Positions 41,344-49,170 of a DNA stretch of 64,000 nt are shown here, in pieces. The DNA lies in the NCBI GenBank assembly GCA_035943995.1, contig DASZBS010000028.1:1-64000 (forward strand), in the 5' to 3' direction. The DNA is from Vulcanimicrobium sp035943995 (lineage in GTDB: Bacteria > Vulcanimicrobiota > Vulcanimicrobiia > Vulcanimicrobiales > Vulcanimicrobiaceae). A program made the position numbers and the translations under genes. Numbering within the stretch: position 1 is the first letter of the stretch; every line of letters begins with the position of its first letter. Under the pieces are notes generated by a model, which was not told where the DNA came from, searched no databases, and was given only the letters and a program-made list of their open reading frames with translations.

Positions 41344-41473
41344 CCCCGACTTCTTCTCCACCGGGCGGCCGAAGCAATGCGGCGGCCACGAGACAACGCC
41401 CCGGCCGGTGAGGCCGAGGCGTGGGACAGTGGGCATTGCGTCCCACCTATGGGTGTGCCCCACCAGGCGCCGC

Positions 41474-42103
41474 TTAATCGGCCGGCGGCACGATCCGGGC
41501 GGGGTTGCCGAACACCTTGGCCCCCGCCGGAACGTCCCGGACCACGACCGCGCCGGCACCCACGACGGCGTGCGGGCCGACGACGACCTGCGGCAAGACG
41601 ACGGCGCCCGCGCCGATCATAGCGCCCGTCGCGACGGTCACCTGCCCGGCGAGGATCGCGCCGGGGCCGACCGACGCGAAGGCGGCGAGCGCGGCGTGAT
41701 GGCCGATCGTCGCGCCGCGGTTGACGACCACGTGCTCGCCCATGTTCGCGTCCGCTCCGATGATGCAGCCCGCGTTGACGAAGCTGCCGCCGCCGATCAC
41801 GGCGGTCGATGCGACGATCGCGGTGGGATCGATCAGCGCCTGCGCAAACGTGAACCCCAGCGCGGCGGCTTCGCCTGCCGCAGCGGCGCGGTTGTGCGGC
41901 GTGAACATCGGGCACCAGCAGGCGGCGTGCCGCAGCGCCGGCGCGAGATCATGCACGTCTACGATGAGATCCGCGCCGGCGAAGAACACCGGGCCGGGCC
42001 GGTTCCTGATCGCGGCGACGATGCGGTAGCCCAGCCGCCGGCACGTCTCCGCGTATTCGGCGACCAGCGGCGAGCCGATGCCGAACAGGACGACGTCCGT
42101 CAT
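41474..42103 (-). CDS. NeuD/PglD-type left-handed beta-helix sugar O/N-acyltransferase
   Basis: This 209-residue enzyme has an N-terminal Rossmann-like sugar-nucleotide binding part (TDVVLFGIGSPLVAEYAETC) and a C-terminal hexapeptide-repeat beta-helix (FVNAGCIIGADANMGEHVVV, GHHAALAAFASVGPGAILAG). His in TIGHHA is the likely base, and KVFGNPARIV ends the helix. In this cassette it would N-acetylate the amino sugar made by the aminotransferase upstream. ATG 42103 overlaps the aminotransferase stop by four bases. Confidence 0.88.
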   Translation of the reverse strand: MTDVVLFGIGSPLVAEYAETCRRLGYRIVAAIRNRPGPVFFAGADLIVDVHDLAPALRHAACWCPMFTPHNRAAAAGEAAALGFTFAQALIDPTAIVASTAVIGGGSFVNAGCIIGADANMGEHVVVNRGATIGHHAALAAFASVGPGAILAGQVTVATGAMIGAGAVVLPQVVVGPHAVVGAGAVVVRDVPAGAKVFGNPARIVPPAD

Positions 42104-43227
42104 GCGGCTCGCACGCGGCGCAGCGCGCCGCGCACCGCTGCGCTGACGCGCCGGATCTCGTCGTCGGTGTGAAACGGGTCGAGCGGCAAGCTGAGCAGCA
42201 TCTCTGCGCGCCGTTCGCTGGCGGGGAAAGCGCCCGGCCGCCAGCCTTCGCCGGCATAGCACGGTTGGCGGTGGATCGGCACGCGGTAGTGCACGTTCGT
42301 TTCGACGCCGTCGTCGAGCAGCGCGCGCTGCAGCGCGTCGCGCAGCCCGTCGTGCACGCACACGGGGAATGCGTGCCATACCGGAGCCGCCCACGGCCGA
42401 ACGGCGGGCAGTTCCAAGCCGCGCGCGTCCGCGAGCTCGGCGAAATAGATCGCCGCGAGCCCGGTGCGGCGTTCGTTCCATGCGTCGAGCCGGTCGAGTT
42501 TCCAGCGCAGGACCGCCGCCTGCAGCGGATCGAGCCGGCTGTTGAAACCGCGCACGGTGTGCTCGTATTTCGTCGTGGCCCCGTAGTTGCGCAGCAGCCG
42601 CAGCTCGGCGGCGAGCTCGCCGTCGTTCGTGGTGACGCAGCCGCCGTCGCCGAACGCGCCCAAGTTCTTGGTCGGGTAGAAGCTGAACGCGGCGGCGTCG
42701 GCAAGCCCGCCGCAGCGGCGGCCGCGGTATGCGGCGCCGTGCGCGTGCGCGGCGTCTTCGAGCACGCGAGCACCGGCGCGCGCCGCGACCTCGCGGAGCG
42801 GGTCCATGTCCACCGCGTGCCCATAGAGGTGCACCGGGACGATCGCGCGCGTCGCGGGCGTCAGCGCGGCTTCGACGGCGGCGACGTCGAGCAACCCGCT
42901 GTCGGGCTCGACGTCGGCGAGCACGAGCCGCGCGCCGGCGTGCGTGACGGCGAGCGCGGTTGGGATCGCCGTGTTCGCCGGCACGATGACCTCATCGCCG
43001 GCGCCGATCCCCCACGCGCGCAGCGTGAGCTCCAGCGCCTCCAACCCGTTCGCGACGCCGACCGCGTGCGCGGTTCCGCAATACGCCGCGAAGGCGCGCT
43101 CGAACTCGGCGACCTCCGGCCCGCCGATGTAGATCCCGGAATCGACCACCGCCGCCATGACGGTGCCCAGCTCCGCGCCGTGGCGCTCCGCAAACCGTGG
43201 AAAGTTGACGTACGCGACGCGGCTCAC
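42100..43227 (-). CDS. DegT/DnrJ/EryC1/StrS-family PLP sugar aminotransferase (QdtB/FdtB-like)
   Basis: This 375-residue PLP enzyme transfers an amino group from glutamate to a keto-sugar nucleotide. It has VGVANGLEALELTLRAWGIG for cofactor phosphate binding, VHLYGHAVDMDPL, EDAAHAHGAAYRGRRCG and the Schiff-base Lys in FSFYPTKNLGAFGDGG. Next to a 3,4-ketoisomerase it most likely makes a dTDP-3-amino-3,6-dideoxyhexose. GTG 43227 overlaps the ketoisomerase stop, and its own stop overlaps the acyltransferase start, giving three tightly coupled genes. Confidence 0.92.
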   Translation of the reverse strand: MSRVAYVNFPRFAERHGAELGTVMAAVVDSGIYIGGPEVAEFERAFAAYCGTAHAVGVANGLEALELTLRAWGIGAGDEVIVPANTAIPTALAVTHAGARLVLADVEPDSGLLDVAAVEAALTPATRAIVPVHLYGHAVDMDPLREVAARAGARVLEDAAHAHGAAYRGRRCGGLADAAAFSFYPTKNLGAFGDGGCVTTNDGELAAELRLLRNYGATTKYEHTVRGFNSRLDPLQAAVLRWKLDRLDAWNERRTGLAAIYFAELADARGLELPAVRPWAAPVWHAFPVCVHDGLRDALQRALLDDGVETNVHYRVPIHRQPCYAGEGWRPGAFPASERRAEMLLSLPLDPFHTDDEIRRVSAAVRGALRRVRAA

Positions 43228-43661
43228 CCGCTAACGTCGTTCTCCCAGCGCCGAAACGCGTCGCGGTCGCGAATGTAGTCGGCTTCGCTGAACGGATGGA
43301 CCGCGAGCACGGCGAGCACCGTGCCGGGCGCGAAGTCGACGAGCTCGCGCCAGTAGCCCGCGGGCAGATACAGCGCCCGCCCCGGGCGGTCGAGCGGCAC
43401 GATCTCGGCGTCACCGCCCGCCTCGACGTGCACGTCGACGCGGCCTTGGATGCAGATCAAGTACTCGGCTTGCGCGATGTGCGCATGGCCTCCGCGCCGC
43501 TCGCCGCGCGGCACGCCGGTGATGAAGTAGAAGCGGTCGAACGGACCGCGGCCCCGCTGAGCGAGCTCACCGACGTACAGCGTTCCGGTCGGGTCGGCGA
43601 TGTGCTCGAGATCGAAAACCTCGTGCGTGGCGATCGGGCTCGGTAAACTCGTTTGGCGCAT
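43224..43661 (-). CDS. FdtA/QdtA-type dTDP-4-keto-6-deoxyhexose 3,4-ketoisomerase
   Basis: This 145-residue single-domain cupin shows the family start FDLEHIADPTGTLYVGELAQ, then RFYFITGVPRGERRGGHAHI with the catalytic His pair. CIQGRVDVHVEAGG, and YLPAGYWRELVDFAPGTVLA, follow. It moves the keto group from C4 to C3 of dTDP-4-keto-6-deoxyglucose, setting up amination. The axial/equatorial outcome (Fuc3N or Qui3N) cannot be read from sequence. ATG 43661 matches the family N-terminus; no RmlA/RmlB is in the window. Confidence 0.9.
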   Translation of the reverse strand: MRQTSLPSPIATHEVFDLEHIADPTGTLYVGELAQRGRGPFDRFYFITGVPRGERRGGHAHIAQAEYLICIQGRVDVHVEAGGDAEIVPLDRPGRALYLPAGYWRELVDFAPGTVLAVLAVHPFSEADYIRDRDAFRRWENDVSG

Positions 43662-43761
43662 TGTTCCGGTTACATGAAAGTCTGATGAGAGTCGGGGACG
43701 AACGAATTCGTGCTTGCTTGCGCGTTTGTCCGAATCCTCCGCGCGCTCAGCGTCCGCGGGC

Positions 43762-44739
43762 TCAGGTCGGCGGCTCGGCAACGCGAAACGCGTCGACCGT
43801 TCCGGACAACTCGCGCAACCGGTCGAAGTCGTCCGGCGTGGTCGCCGCCTCGAACAGTGCGTCGAGCGCGAAGAGCGGGTGCACCGCCGACGGCACGGTA
43901 AGCGCGATCTCCGCAAGCCAAATGCCGATCGGGCCGCTCGTGTCGATGGCGTGGCGCAGGATGTCTTCGGCGAAAATCTCGCGCAAGAACGTGCGTCCGA
44001 AGCGGCCGTAACGCTTGAGGATCTCGAACGTCTCGAACACGCCGCGCAGCAGCGTGTCGCGGCGCGGTGCGCTCATGTTGCGGTTACCCGCGCGGACGCG
44101 GAACGCCGTGAGCTCATCGGGCAACACGTGGATCTCGTGACGCTCGAGCAGTTGAATCCATCGGTCGAGGTCCTGCAGATTCGTCAGCCGCGGATCGTAG
44201 CGTCCCGTACCGAGCGCCGAGCGGCGGATCATCGCGGTCGGCGCGCAGAGGCAGTTCCCGTGAAAAAAGAAGTGCCGCAGCCACGCTTGGCGCGGCGCAC
44301 TCCCGCCGGAGAACGGGACGGCGAACACTCCTTCGTACCCGCCGGCCGGCTCACTGTCCTCGCCGACGACGCGTGGGTGCCCGAAGACCGCCGCGATCCC
44401 TGGATTTGCACGCAAAAACGCGACCTGAGTCTGCAGCCGGCCGGGCAGCGCGAAATCATCGGAGTTGAGGATCGCGACGAACTCGCCCCGGGCTCGGTCC
44501 GTCGTGGCGTTCATCGCCGCCGAGATCCCGCGATTTCGCTCGAGGCGTTCGAAACGGATGCGACGATCCGAGAAGCGCGCGACGACATCTGCGGTTCCGT
44601 CGGTGGAGGCGTCGTCGGTCACGAGGATCTCGAAGTCTTGAAACGACTGCGCGAGCACGCTCGCGATCGACTCGTGCACGTACGCGGCATGATTGTAGGA
44701 CTTGATCGCGACGGAGACCGTGCAGTTCGTGTCGTTCAA
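43762..44739 (-). CDS. Family 2 glycosyltransferase
   Basis: This 325-residue GT-A inverting glycosyltransferase has the N-terminus VSVAIKSYNHAAYVHESIAS, the nucleotide Asp in ILVTDDASTDGT, and a metal-binding DxD-like FVAILNSDDFALPGR. An acceptor-side NLQDLDRWIQLLERH follows. It is cytoplasmic and probably adds the amino sugar, or another residue, to a surface polysaccharide. It is first in the minus-strand sugar cluster, 100 bases before the ketoisomerase, and is separated by a terminator from the DUF5069 gene. Confidence 0.92.
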   Translation of the reverse strand: MNDTNCTVSVAIKSYNHAAYVHESIASVLAQSFQDFEILVTDDASTDGTADVVARFSDRRIRFERLERNRGISAAMNATTDRARGEFVAILNSDDFALPGRLQTQVAFLRANPGIAAVFGHPRVVGEDSEPAGGYEGVFAVPFSGGSAPRQAWLRHFFFHGNCLCAPTAMIRRSALGTGRYDPRLTNLQDLDRWIQLLERHEIHVLPDELTAFRVRAGNRNMSAPRRDTLLRGVFETFEILKRYGRFGRTFLREIFAEDILRHAIDTSGPIGIWLAEIALTVPSAVHPLFALDALFEAATTPDDFDRLRELSGTVDAFRVAEPPT

Positions 44740-44757
44740 AGAGCGATCTCCTTACGT

Positions 44758-44790
44758 CACAAAGAAGAGGGCGCCTTTCGGCGCCCTCGG
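44758..44790 (-). terminator. Intrinsic terminator after the DUF5069 gene
   Basis: Read on the minus strand, a perfect 9-bp stem (GAGGGCGCC, tetraloop GAAA, GGCGCCCTC; 44767-44788) is followed by TTCTTTGT. It separates the DUF5069 gene from the glycosyltransferase cluster. Confidence 0.8.
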
Positions 44791-44796
44791 GTCGGG

Positions 44797-45249
44797 TTAG
44801 ACTCCCCCGGTTCGTTTTGGAACCGATCGGCCTTCGTCGAGGTCGAGCAGATCGGGCCACGTCGTGACGTCCGTGCGATCCGGCGCGATCTTCGCCCGCA
44901 GCGTCTCGAACGCCGCGAGGCTCTCGCCGGTCGGCTTGTGACCGAGCGTGTCGCGGTTGAAGCGCTCGATGTCGAGCGGCGACTTCTTCTTGACGAGCGG
45001 CTTCAAGTACGCTTCGACGGCCGGGCCGTGACTGGCATCCTTGACGACGTCCGCGACGACCGCGGCGAGCTTCGTGCCGTCGATCCCGAATTCTGTGAAG
45101 AGCGCCTGATCCATCGGACAGTTGTAGTGATACTCGCCGATGGTGCCGTTCGCGACCATCTTCGCTTTGTCGATGGTGCGCGCGAGCTGCACGATACCGA
45201 GGTACTCTTCGTGGACGCTACGCGGAAACGCAGTGGTGGTGGAGTTCAT
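44797..45249 (-). CDS. DUF5069-domain protein
   Basis: This 150-residue soluble protein has the DUF5069 pattern: YLGIVQLARTIDKAKMVANG, then GTIGEYHYNCPMDQALFTEF. FNRDTLGHKPTG follows in the C-terminal part. The family is widespread and uncharacterised. It has its own terminator, so it is probably monocistronic. Confidence 0.75.
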   Translation of the reverse strand: MNSTTTAFPRSVHEEYLGIVQLARTIDKAKMVANGTIGEYHYNCPMDQALFTEFGIDGTKLAAVVADVVKDASHGPAVEAYLKPLVKKKSPLDIERFNRDTLGHKPTGESLAAFETLRAKIAPDRTDVTTWPDLLDLDEGRSVPKRTGGV

Positions 45250-45421
45250 TCAGTTTTGCGCCTTTCTCTTTGGCGTTCCCATGAACCGAGCGCGGTTTCG
45301 CGAGTTTCCGTTTTCGCGGACTTTTGAAAAAGAAAGTTCGGGATTTTCGTTTCAGCTCGAATTTTCGTGGAGCGACGACGCCTCGCTTGCGTCGTATTGC
45401 GCTGCCTTCAGTCGGCCTCGG

Positions 45422-45514
45422 CTACCGGCCGCCGTTACGGCGGCGGCCGATGAGGTTCGCGATGAACTTCACGATCGAAACGAGGGTGACGATGCGCAAC
45501 AGTATTCTCAACAC
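45422..45514 (-). CDS. Thirty-residue hydrophobic small protein
   Basis: GTG 45514 is preceded at five bases by AGGAG and encodes 30 residues: a hydrophobic helix (LRILLRIVTLVSIVKFIANL) with a basic tail (IGRRRNGGR). A short membrane peptide of this kind is plausible. It begins 12 bases after the stop of the 101-residue secreted-protein gene on the same strand and would be missed by length cut-offs. Confidence 0.45.
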   Translation of the reverse strand: MLRILLRIVTLVSIVKFIANLIGRRRNGGR

Positions 45515-45526
45515 GTTAGCTCCTGG

Positions 45527-45832
45527 TTACTGGCCGTTCCGCGTATCGCGGTCACCGGCAGCAGCGGCTTCTTTGCGGCAGACGTATGCGCCGGACTTCG
45601 TGTTGCCGTACCAGCGCATCCCCTTCTCGTGGTAGATGCCGCTATTCGTGTTGAGCCAAACGACCACATCTCGCGGACAATGCGCTTGCGCGGCACTTTC
45701 GCTGCTGAAGAGCTGGAGAGACCCGACCCTGACCGGTGCGCTCGCCGTCGTCTTATGCTTCGACGCGGATGCTGCGACCGGCGAAAAGAGAAGCGCGAGC
45801 CCGGCGACCACGGCGCAGAATCGTTTGAACAT
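45527..45832 (-). CDS. Secreted small protein with CPRDVVVWLNTNSG domain
   Basis: This 101-residue protein has a signal peptide (CAVVAGLALLFSPVAASA). Its mature part is HCPRDVVVWLNTNSGIYHEK followed by GMRWYGNTKSGAYVCRKEA, a pattern found in many small periplasmic or extracytoplasmic proteins of unknown function. Two cysteines probably pair. ATG 45832 lies 17 bases after the stop of a 28-residue upstream reading frame. Confidence 0.7.
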   Translation of the reverse strand: MFKRFCAVVAGLALLFSPVAASASKHKTTASAPVRVGSLQLFSSESAAQAHCPRDVVVWLNTNSGIYHEKGMRWYGNTKSGAYVCRKEAAAAGDRDTRNGQ

Positions 45833-45849
45833 CGGCGGATCGGTCGACG

Positions 45850-45936
45850 TCACCGCGGCTTGCGCGGCGTGATCGCGAGAGCGCCGGCCGGTACGACGGC
45901 GAGGGCGAAAGCCATGAGGCTTGGGACGATCTTCAT
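45850..45936 (-). CDS. Twenty-eight-residue signal-peptide-like small protein
   Basis: ATG 45936, with AAAGGG six bases upstream, encodes a short basic start, a hydrophobic run (PSLMAFALAVVPAGALA) and a basic tail (ITPRKPR). It could be a tiny exported peptide, a translated leader controlling the next gene, or chance. The ribosome-binding site and the tight spacing to the secreted-protein gene favour translation. Confidence 0.35.
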   Translation of the reverse strand: MKIVPSLMAFALAVVPAGALAITPRKPR

Positions 45937-46230
45937 GTGGCACCCTTTTCGACTTCGGCACTTTGCGGAGTGTGTGTCGGGTGATGCCACCTGCCAACTA
46001 ACTTGCCCTGCTGGGTAGGGCGAATGTGCGGCAGAACATTGTCGGGCTGACGTTGCCGAGACGTGGAGCGCGGGATTCACAATGACCCGTCTCATTCGCG
46101 CACTCTCATCGACGACCGCGCGGGGACGAGCAATTTCGCCGCGCGCGCACCGAACGGCTAGCGTTGATCAGCGAACCCGAAGTGATGCAGCGAGGCGAAG
46201 CGCGGGTTCCGACGAACGCCGGCTGAATGG
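45937..46230. other. Intergenic region between divergent small genes and a membrane protein
   Basis: There is no credible gene. It contains a small dyad GCCCT...AGGGC (about 46007-46021) and should hold divergent promoters for the small minus-strand genes and the plus-strand membrane protein, but I see no strong consensus. Confidence 0.4.
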
Positions 46231-46899
46231 GTGTGCGCCTTGCCTACCGGCGATGATCTTCAGACAATTGCGTATTGGATCGTCGTTCCATTCGCGCTAT
46301 ATGCGGTCAACATGGATCGGCGCATGAAGATGCAGGCTGTTCGGCCGCTTCGGACTCCAGAAGCCCCGGGCGGCGGGCTCGCTTTGTTAGCAATCGCCAT
46401 GACGATTTGGCCCGGCTCTGTTGAATCACACCGGATACTCTTCTTCACTGCGACTATTGGGGCTGCGGCCTGGCTCTGGCGTGCTCTTCACCTCAGGGAG
46501 ACGCGGATGGCCGCGAGAGAAGCTTCGGACCTTGCACATCGTAAAGCGCCGGTCCTCAGTAATTGCGATCGCCTCCGTTCCAAGATCAGCATGCTTACCG
46601 ACGACTTGCGACTCCGCGAAGGAAACATCTTATTAGAGTCGATCGGCGAGGAAGGCGACCAAGAGGCGGCGATGGATAGGCAGGCGCTGATCGACTCGTT
46701 TCGTCGCGATTCGAGAAAGCGCTACCAGGCTGATATCTTTCACGACCTCGTAGGGCTTGCGCGTGAACTGGAACCCTTCGGTGTCGATGAAGCGGCAGTA
46801 CGATCGCTCTTAGCGGTGAAGCCGTCCGCCCCCGATGATTACGATTTGATCGCGAGGAAGATCGAAGTCCTAGTACAGACTATAGACGCGGCGGCCTAA
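46231..46899 (+). CDS. Uncharacterised membrane-anchored protein
   Basis: This 222-residue protein has two or three N-terminal hydrophobic helices (AYWIVVPFALYAV, GGLALLAIAMTIWPG, ILFFTATIGAAAWLW). A charged helical cytoplasmic part of about 140 residues follows (DRLRSKISMLTDDLRLREGN, QADIFHDLVGLARELEPFGV). No family was recognised. GTG 46231 is the longest start. GC is somewhat lower than in flanking genes. It converges on tRNA-Phe with a shared hairpin between. Confidence 0.55.
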   Translation: MCALPTGDDLQTIAYWIVVPFALYAVNMDRRMKMQAVRPLRTPEAPGGGLALLAIAMTIWPGSVESHRILFFTATIGAAAWLWRALHLRETRMAAREASDLAHRKAPVLSNCDRLRSKISMLTDDLRLREGNILLESIGEEGDQEAAMDRQALIDSFRRDSRKRYQADIFHDLVGLARELEPFGVDEAAVRSLLAVKPSAPDDYDLIARKIEVLVQTIDAAA

Positions 46900-46905
46900 A
46901 TCGGA

Positions 46906-46938
46906 AAACCCCGCCAAAACAGTGTTGTGGCGGGGTTT
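46906..46938. terminator. Bidirectional hairpin between a membrane protein gene and tRNA-Phe
   Basis: A stem AACCCCGCC/GGCGGGGTT (46907-46915 with 46929-46937) carries A/T runs on both sides. It lies just 3' of tRNA-Phe (minus strand) and eight bases after the plus-strand gene. Confidence 0.75.
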
Positions 46939-46944
46939 CCGGTC

Positions 46945-47020
46945 TGGTGCCCAGAGACAGAATCGAACTGTCGACACCAGGTTTTTCAGACCTGTGCTCT
47001 ACCAACTGAGCTATCTGGGC
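46945..47020 (-). tRNA. tRNA-Phe (anticodon GAA)
   Basis: The full 76-base cloverleaf runs on the minus strand: acceptor GCCCAGA/TCTGGGC, D-arm GCTC/GAGC, anticodon stem CAGGT/ACCTG with loop CTGAAAA, T-loop TTCGATT, discriminator A and encoded CCA. Its 5' 35 bases are also read as the end of the upstream GGDEF-EAL reading frame. Confidence 0.96.
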
Positions 47021-49073
47021 GCCGTCGCGAGCGCGACCTACCCGGGTTCGGCGGGTCGGTCGGCCACCCTTCCGCGGCGGCGAGCACGGTCGTGCATGCC
47101 GCGGCGGGCAGCGGACGGCACAGGAGGAAGCCCTGCACGACGTCGCAGTCGAGGGCGCGCAGGCGGTCGAGCTGAGCTTGGGCCTCGACGCCTTCGGCGA
47201 CCGTGCGCACGCCCAGGCCGCGTGCGAGCGTGGTGACCGCGCGAACGACGGCGCCGTCGAACGTGCCGTTGGCGACGTCCGCGATGAACGTGCGGTCGAT
47301 CTTGAGCGCGTCGACGGGCAGGCGCTTGAGAAAGGCGAGCGAGGTATAGCCGGTTCCGAAATCGTCGATCGACACCAGCACGCCGAGCTCGCGCAACGCG
47401 CGCAGCAGGCGCACCGCGGCGGCGACGTCGCGCATGATCGACGACTCGGTGATCTCGATCTCCAGACACGACGCGGCGACGCCGTGCTTGGCGAGAAGAT
47501 GCGACACCAGCGCCGGGAGAATGTCGCCGTCGAGCTGGCGCGCCGACACGTTCACGCTCACGCGAACGGCGGGGATGCCGGCGTCGGCCCACGCGCGCAC
47601 TTGCGCAACGGCGCGGTCGAGCACCCACGCGCCGATCTCCTCGATGAGCCCGAACTCTTCGGCGACGGGGATGAAACGGTCCGGCAGCACGAGCACGTGC
47701 AGCGGGTGGCGCCAGCGCAGCAGCGCTTCGACGCCGTGGATGGCGCGCGTGTCGACGTCGTACATCGGCTGGTAGTAGAGCTCGAACTCGCCGCGCTCGA
47801 TCGCGCCGTGCAAGTCGCGGCGCGTCAGCACGCGTTCCAGCGACGACATCGTGCCCGGCGAGCGGTACCAGCGCACCATGTTGCGGCCGAGCCGCTTCGC
47901 CTCGAACACCGCGGCCTCGGCCGTGCCGATGAGCGCGAGCTCATCCGTCGCGTCGTCTGGTGCGGTCGCCACGCCGATGCTCGCGGTAAGATACACCGGT
48001 TTGCCCGCGACCCAGAACGGCGCCGCGAACGCCGCCGCGGCGGCTGCGGCCGTCGCGCGCGCGGTGCCGGGGACGTCTTCGCAGCGCAGCAGCACGAACT
48101 CGTCGCCGCCGAAGCGCGCGACGTACGTCTCGGGGAGCGCGTCGCGCAGCCTCGCCGCGATCTCGCGCAGCACGGTGTCGCCGGCGGTGTGGTCGCCGAG
48201 CTCGTTGACGACGCGGAAGCGGTCGACATCGAGGAACAGCACCGCGAGCGAGTTGCCGTTGCGACCGCACTCGGCGAGCGCGGCTTGCGCGTGGCGCTCG
48301 AAGGCCGGGCGCTGCGGCAGGCCGGTAACGGGATCGCGCTCGTCGCGCTCGACGCGACCGCTGCGCTCGAGCGTGATCGCGACGTAGCGGCGGTCGGAGC
48401 GCGGCGCGGCGAGCGGCTCGACGGCGAGCGTTCCTTCGGCGAGCGTCAGCCGCGCGGACCGCAAATCGCCGACGGCGTCGGCGAGCGCTCGCGCTTCGCC
48501 GGCGTTGCGCACGAACGGCAGCTCGTTCAGCGGCCGGCCGACCAAGTCGTGGCGCGTCGCATACACGGTTACCGCACCTTCGCCATCGACGGCGACGACC
48601 GCGAGATCGTCGCGCGTGCGGCGCAGCGCCTCCTCGAACAGCGTCGCCGAAGCGCGCGTGCGGCGCAGCGAACCCGCGAGCACCGCGTCGCGCAGCGCGC
48701 GCGAGATCGCGGGCCCGAGCCGCGCGAGATCGGCCGGTGCGACCACGTCGATCGCGCCGAGCGCACACGCGTCGCGAATCGCGTCGCGGTCCAGCGCGCC
48801 CACTACGATCGCCGGAAGCTCCTCGCGCGCGACGTGCAGCGCGCGCAGCAGATCGCGGTACGAGCCGTCGGGCAAGCTCGTCGCGACGACGGCGACGTCG
48901 AGCTCGTGCCGTTCCACCTCGCGCAGTGCCGCGGCGATGTCGGCAGCGTAGCGCAGGTCGAGGGAGACGTCGTCGCGTGCCGCGTCCGCCCAGCGCGACA
49001 CCTCACCGGCCTCGCCCCCGATCACGAGAGCCCGAATGTGCTTGCGAGCAGTCGTCGCTCCGTCGGCGTCCAC
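46986..49073 (-). CDS. Degenerate-receiver/GGDEF/EAL c-di-GMP protein
   Basis: This is a 695-residue protein. Residues about 12-120 look like a response-regulator receiver, but the phospho-acceptor position reads AVVATSLPDG, without Asp. A PAS-like linker follows (DLAVVAVDGEGAVTVYATRH). GGDEF elements are DPVTGLPQRPAF, DVDRFRVVNELGDH and RFGGDEF. The EAL domain has VEALLRWRHP, NVSARQL, EITESSIM and DDFGTGYTSL. All catalytic motifs look intact. The open frame runs into tRNA-Phe, and its last residues (SSVGRAQV) are translated tRNA sequence. Confidence 0.9.
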   Translation of the reverse strand: MDADGATTARKHIRALVIGGEAGEVSRWADAARDDVSLDLRYAADIAAALREVERHELDVAVVATSLPDGSYRDLLRALHVAREELPAIVVGALDRDAIRDACALGAIDVVAPADLARLGPAISRALRDAVLAGSLRRTRASATLFEEALRRTRDDLAVVAVDGEGAVTVYATRHDLVGRPLNELPFVRNAGEARALADAVGDLRSARLTLAEGTLAVEPLAAPRSDRRYVAITLERSGRVERDERDPVTGLPQRPAFERHAQAALAECGRNGNSLAVLFLDVDRFRVVNELGDHTAGDTVLREIAARLRDALPETYVARFGGDEFVLLRCEDVPGTARATAAAAAAAFAAPFWVAGKPVYLTASIGVATAPDDATDELALIGTAEAAVFEAKRLGRNMVRWYRSPGTMSSLERVLTRRDLHGAIERGEFELYYQPMYDVDTRAIHGVEALLRWRHPLHVLVLPDRFIPVAEEFGLIEEIGAWVLDRAVAQVRAWADAGIPAVRVSVNVSARQLDGDILPALVSHLLAKHGVAASCLEIEITESSIMRDVAAAVRLLRALRELGVLVSIDDFGTGYTSLAFLKRLPVDALKIDRTFIADVANGTFDGAVVRAVTTLARGLGVRTVAEGVEAQAQLDRLRALDCDVVQGFLLCRPLPAAACTTVLAAAEGWPTDPPNPGRSRSRRRPDSSVGRAQV

Positions 49074-49170
49074 GGCTCGCTCGTTCCCAGACAGTCCAAC
49101 TCGGCCTCGACGGCCCTATTAGAATTGGGGTATGGTGGCGGCCGTCACATCCGAACGTTCGTGTGCGCGG

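Noticed and set aside
45324..45635. Plus-strand open frame of 103 codons
   Set aside because: It has no motif or ribosome-binding site and overlaps better-supported small genes on the minus strand.
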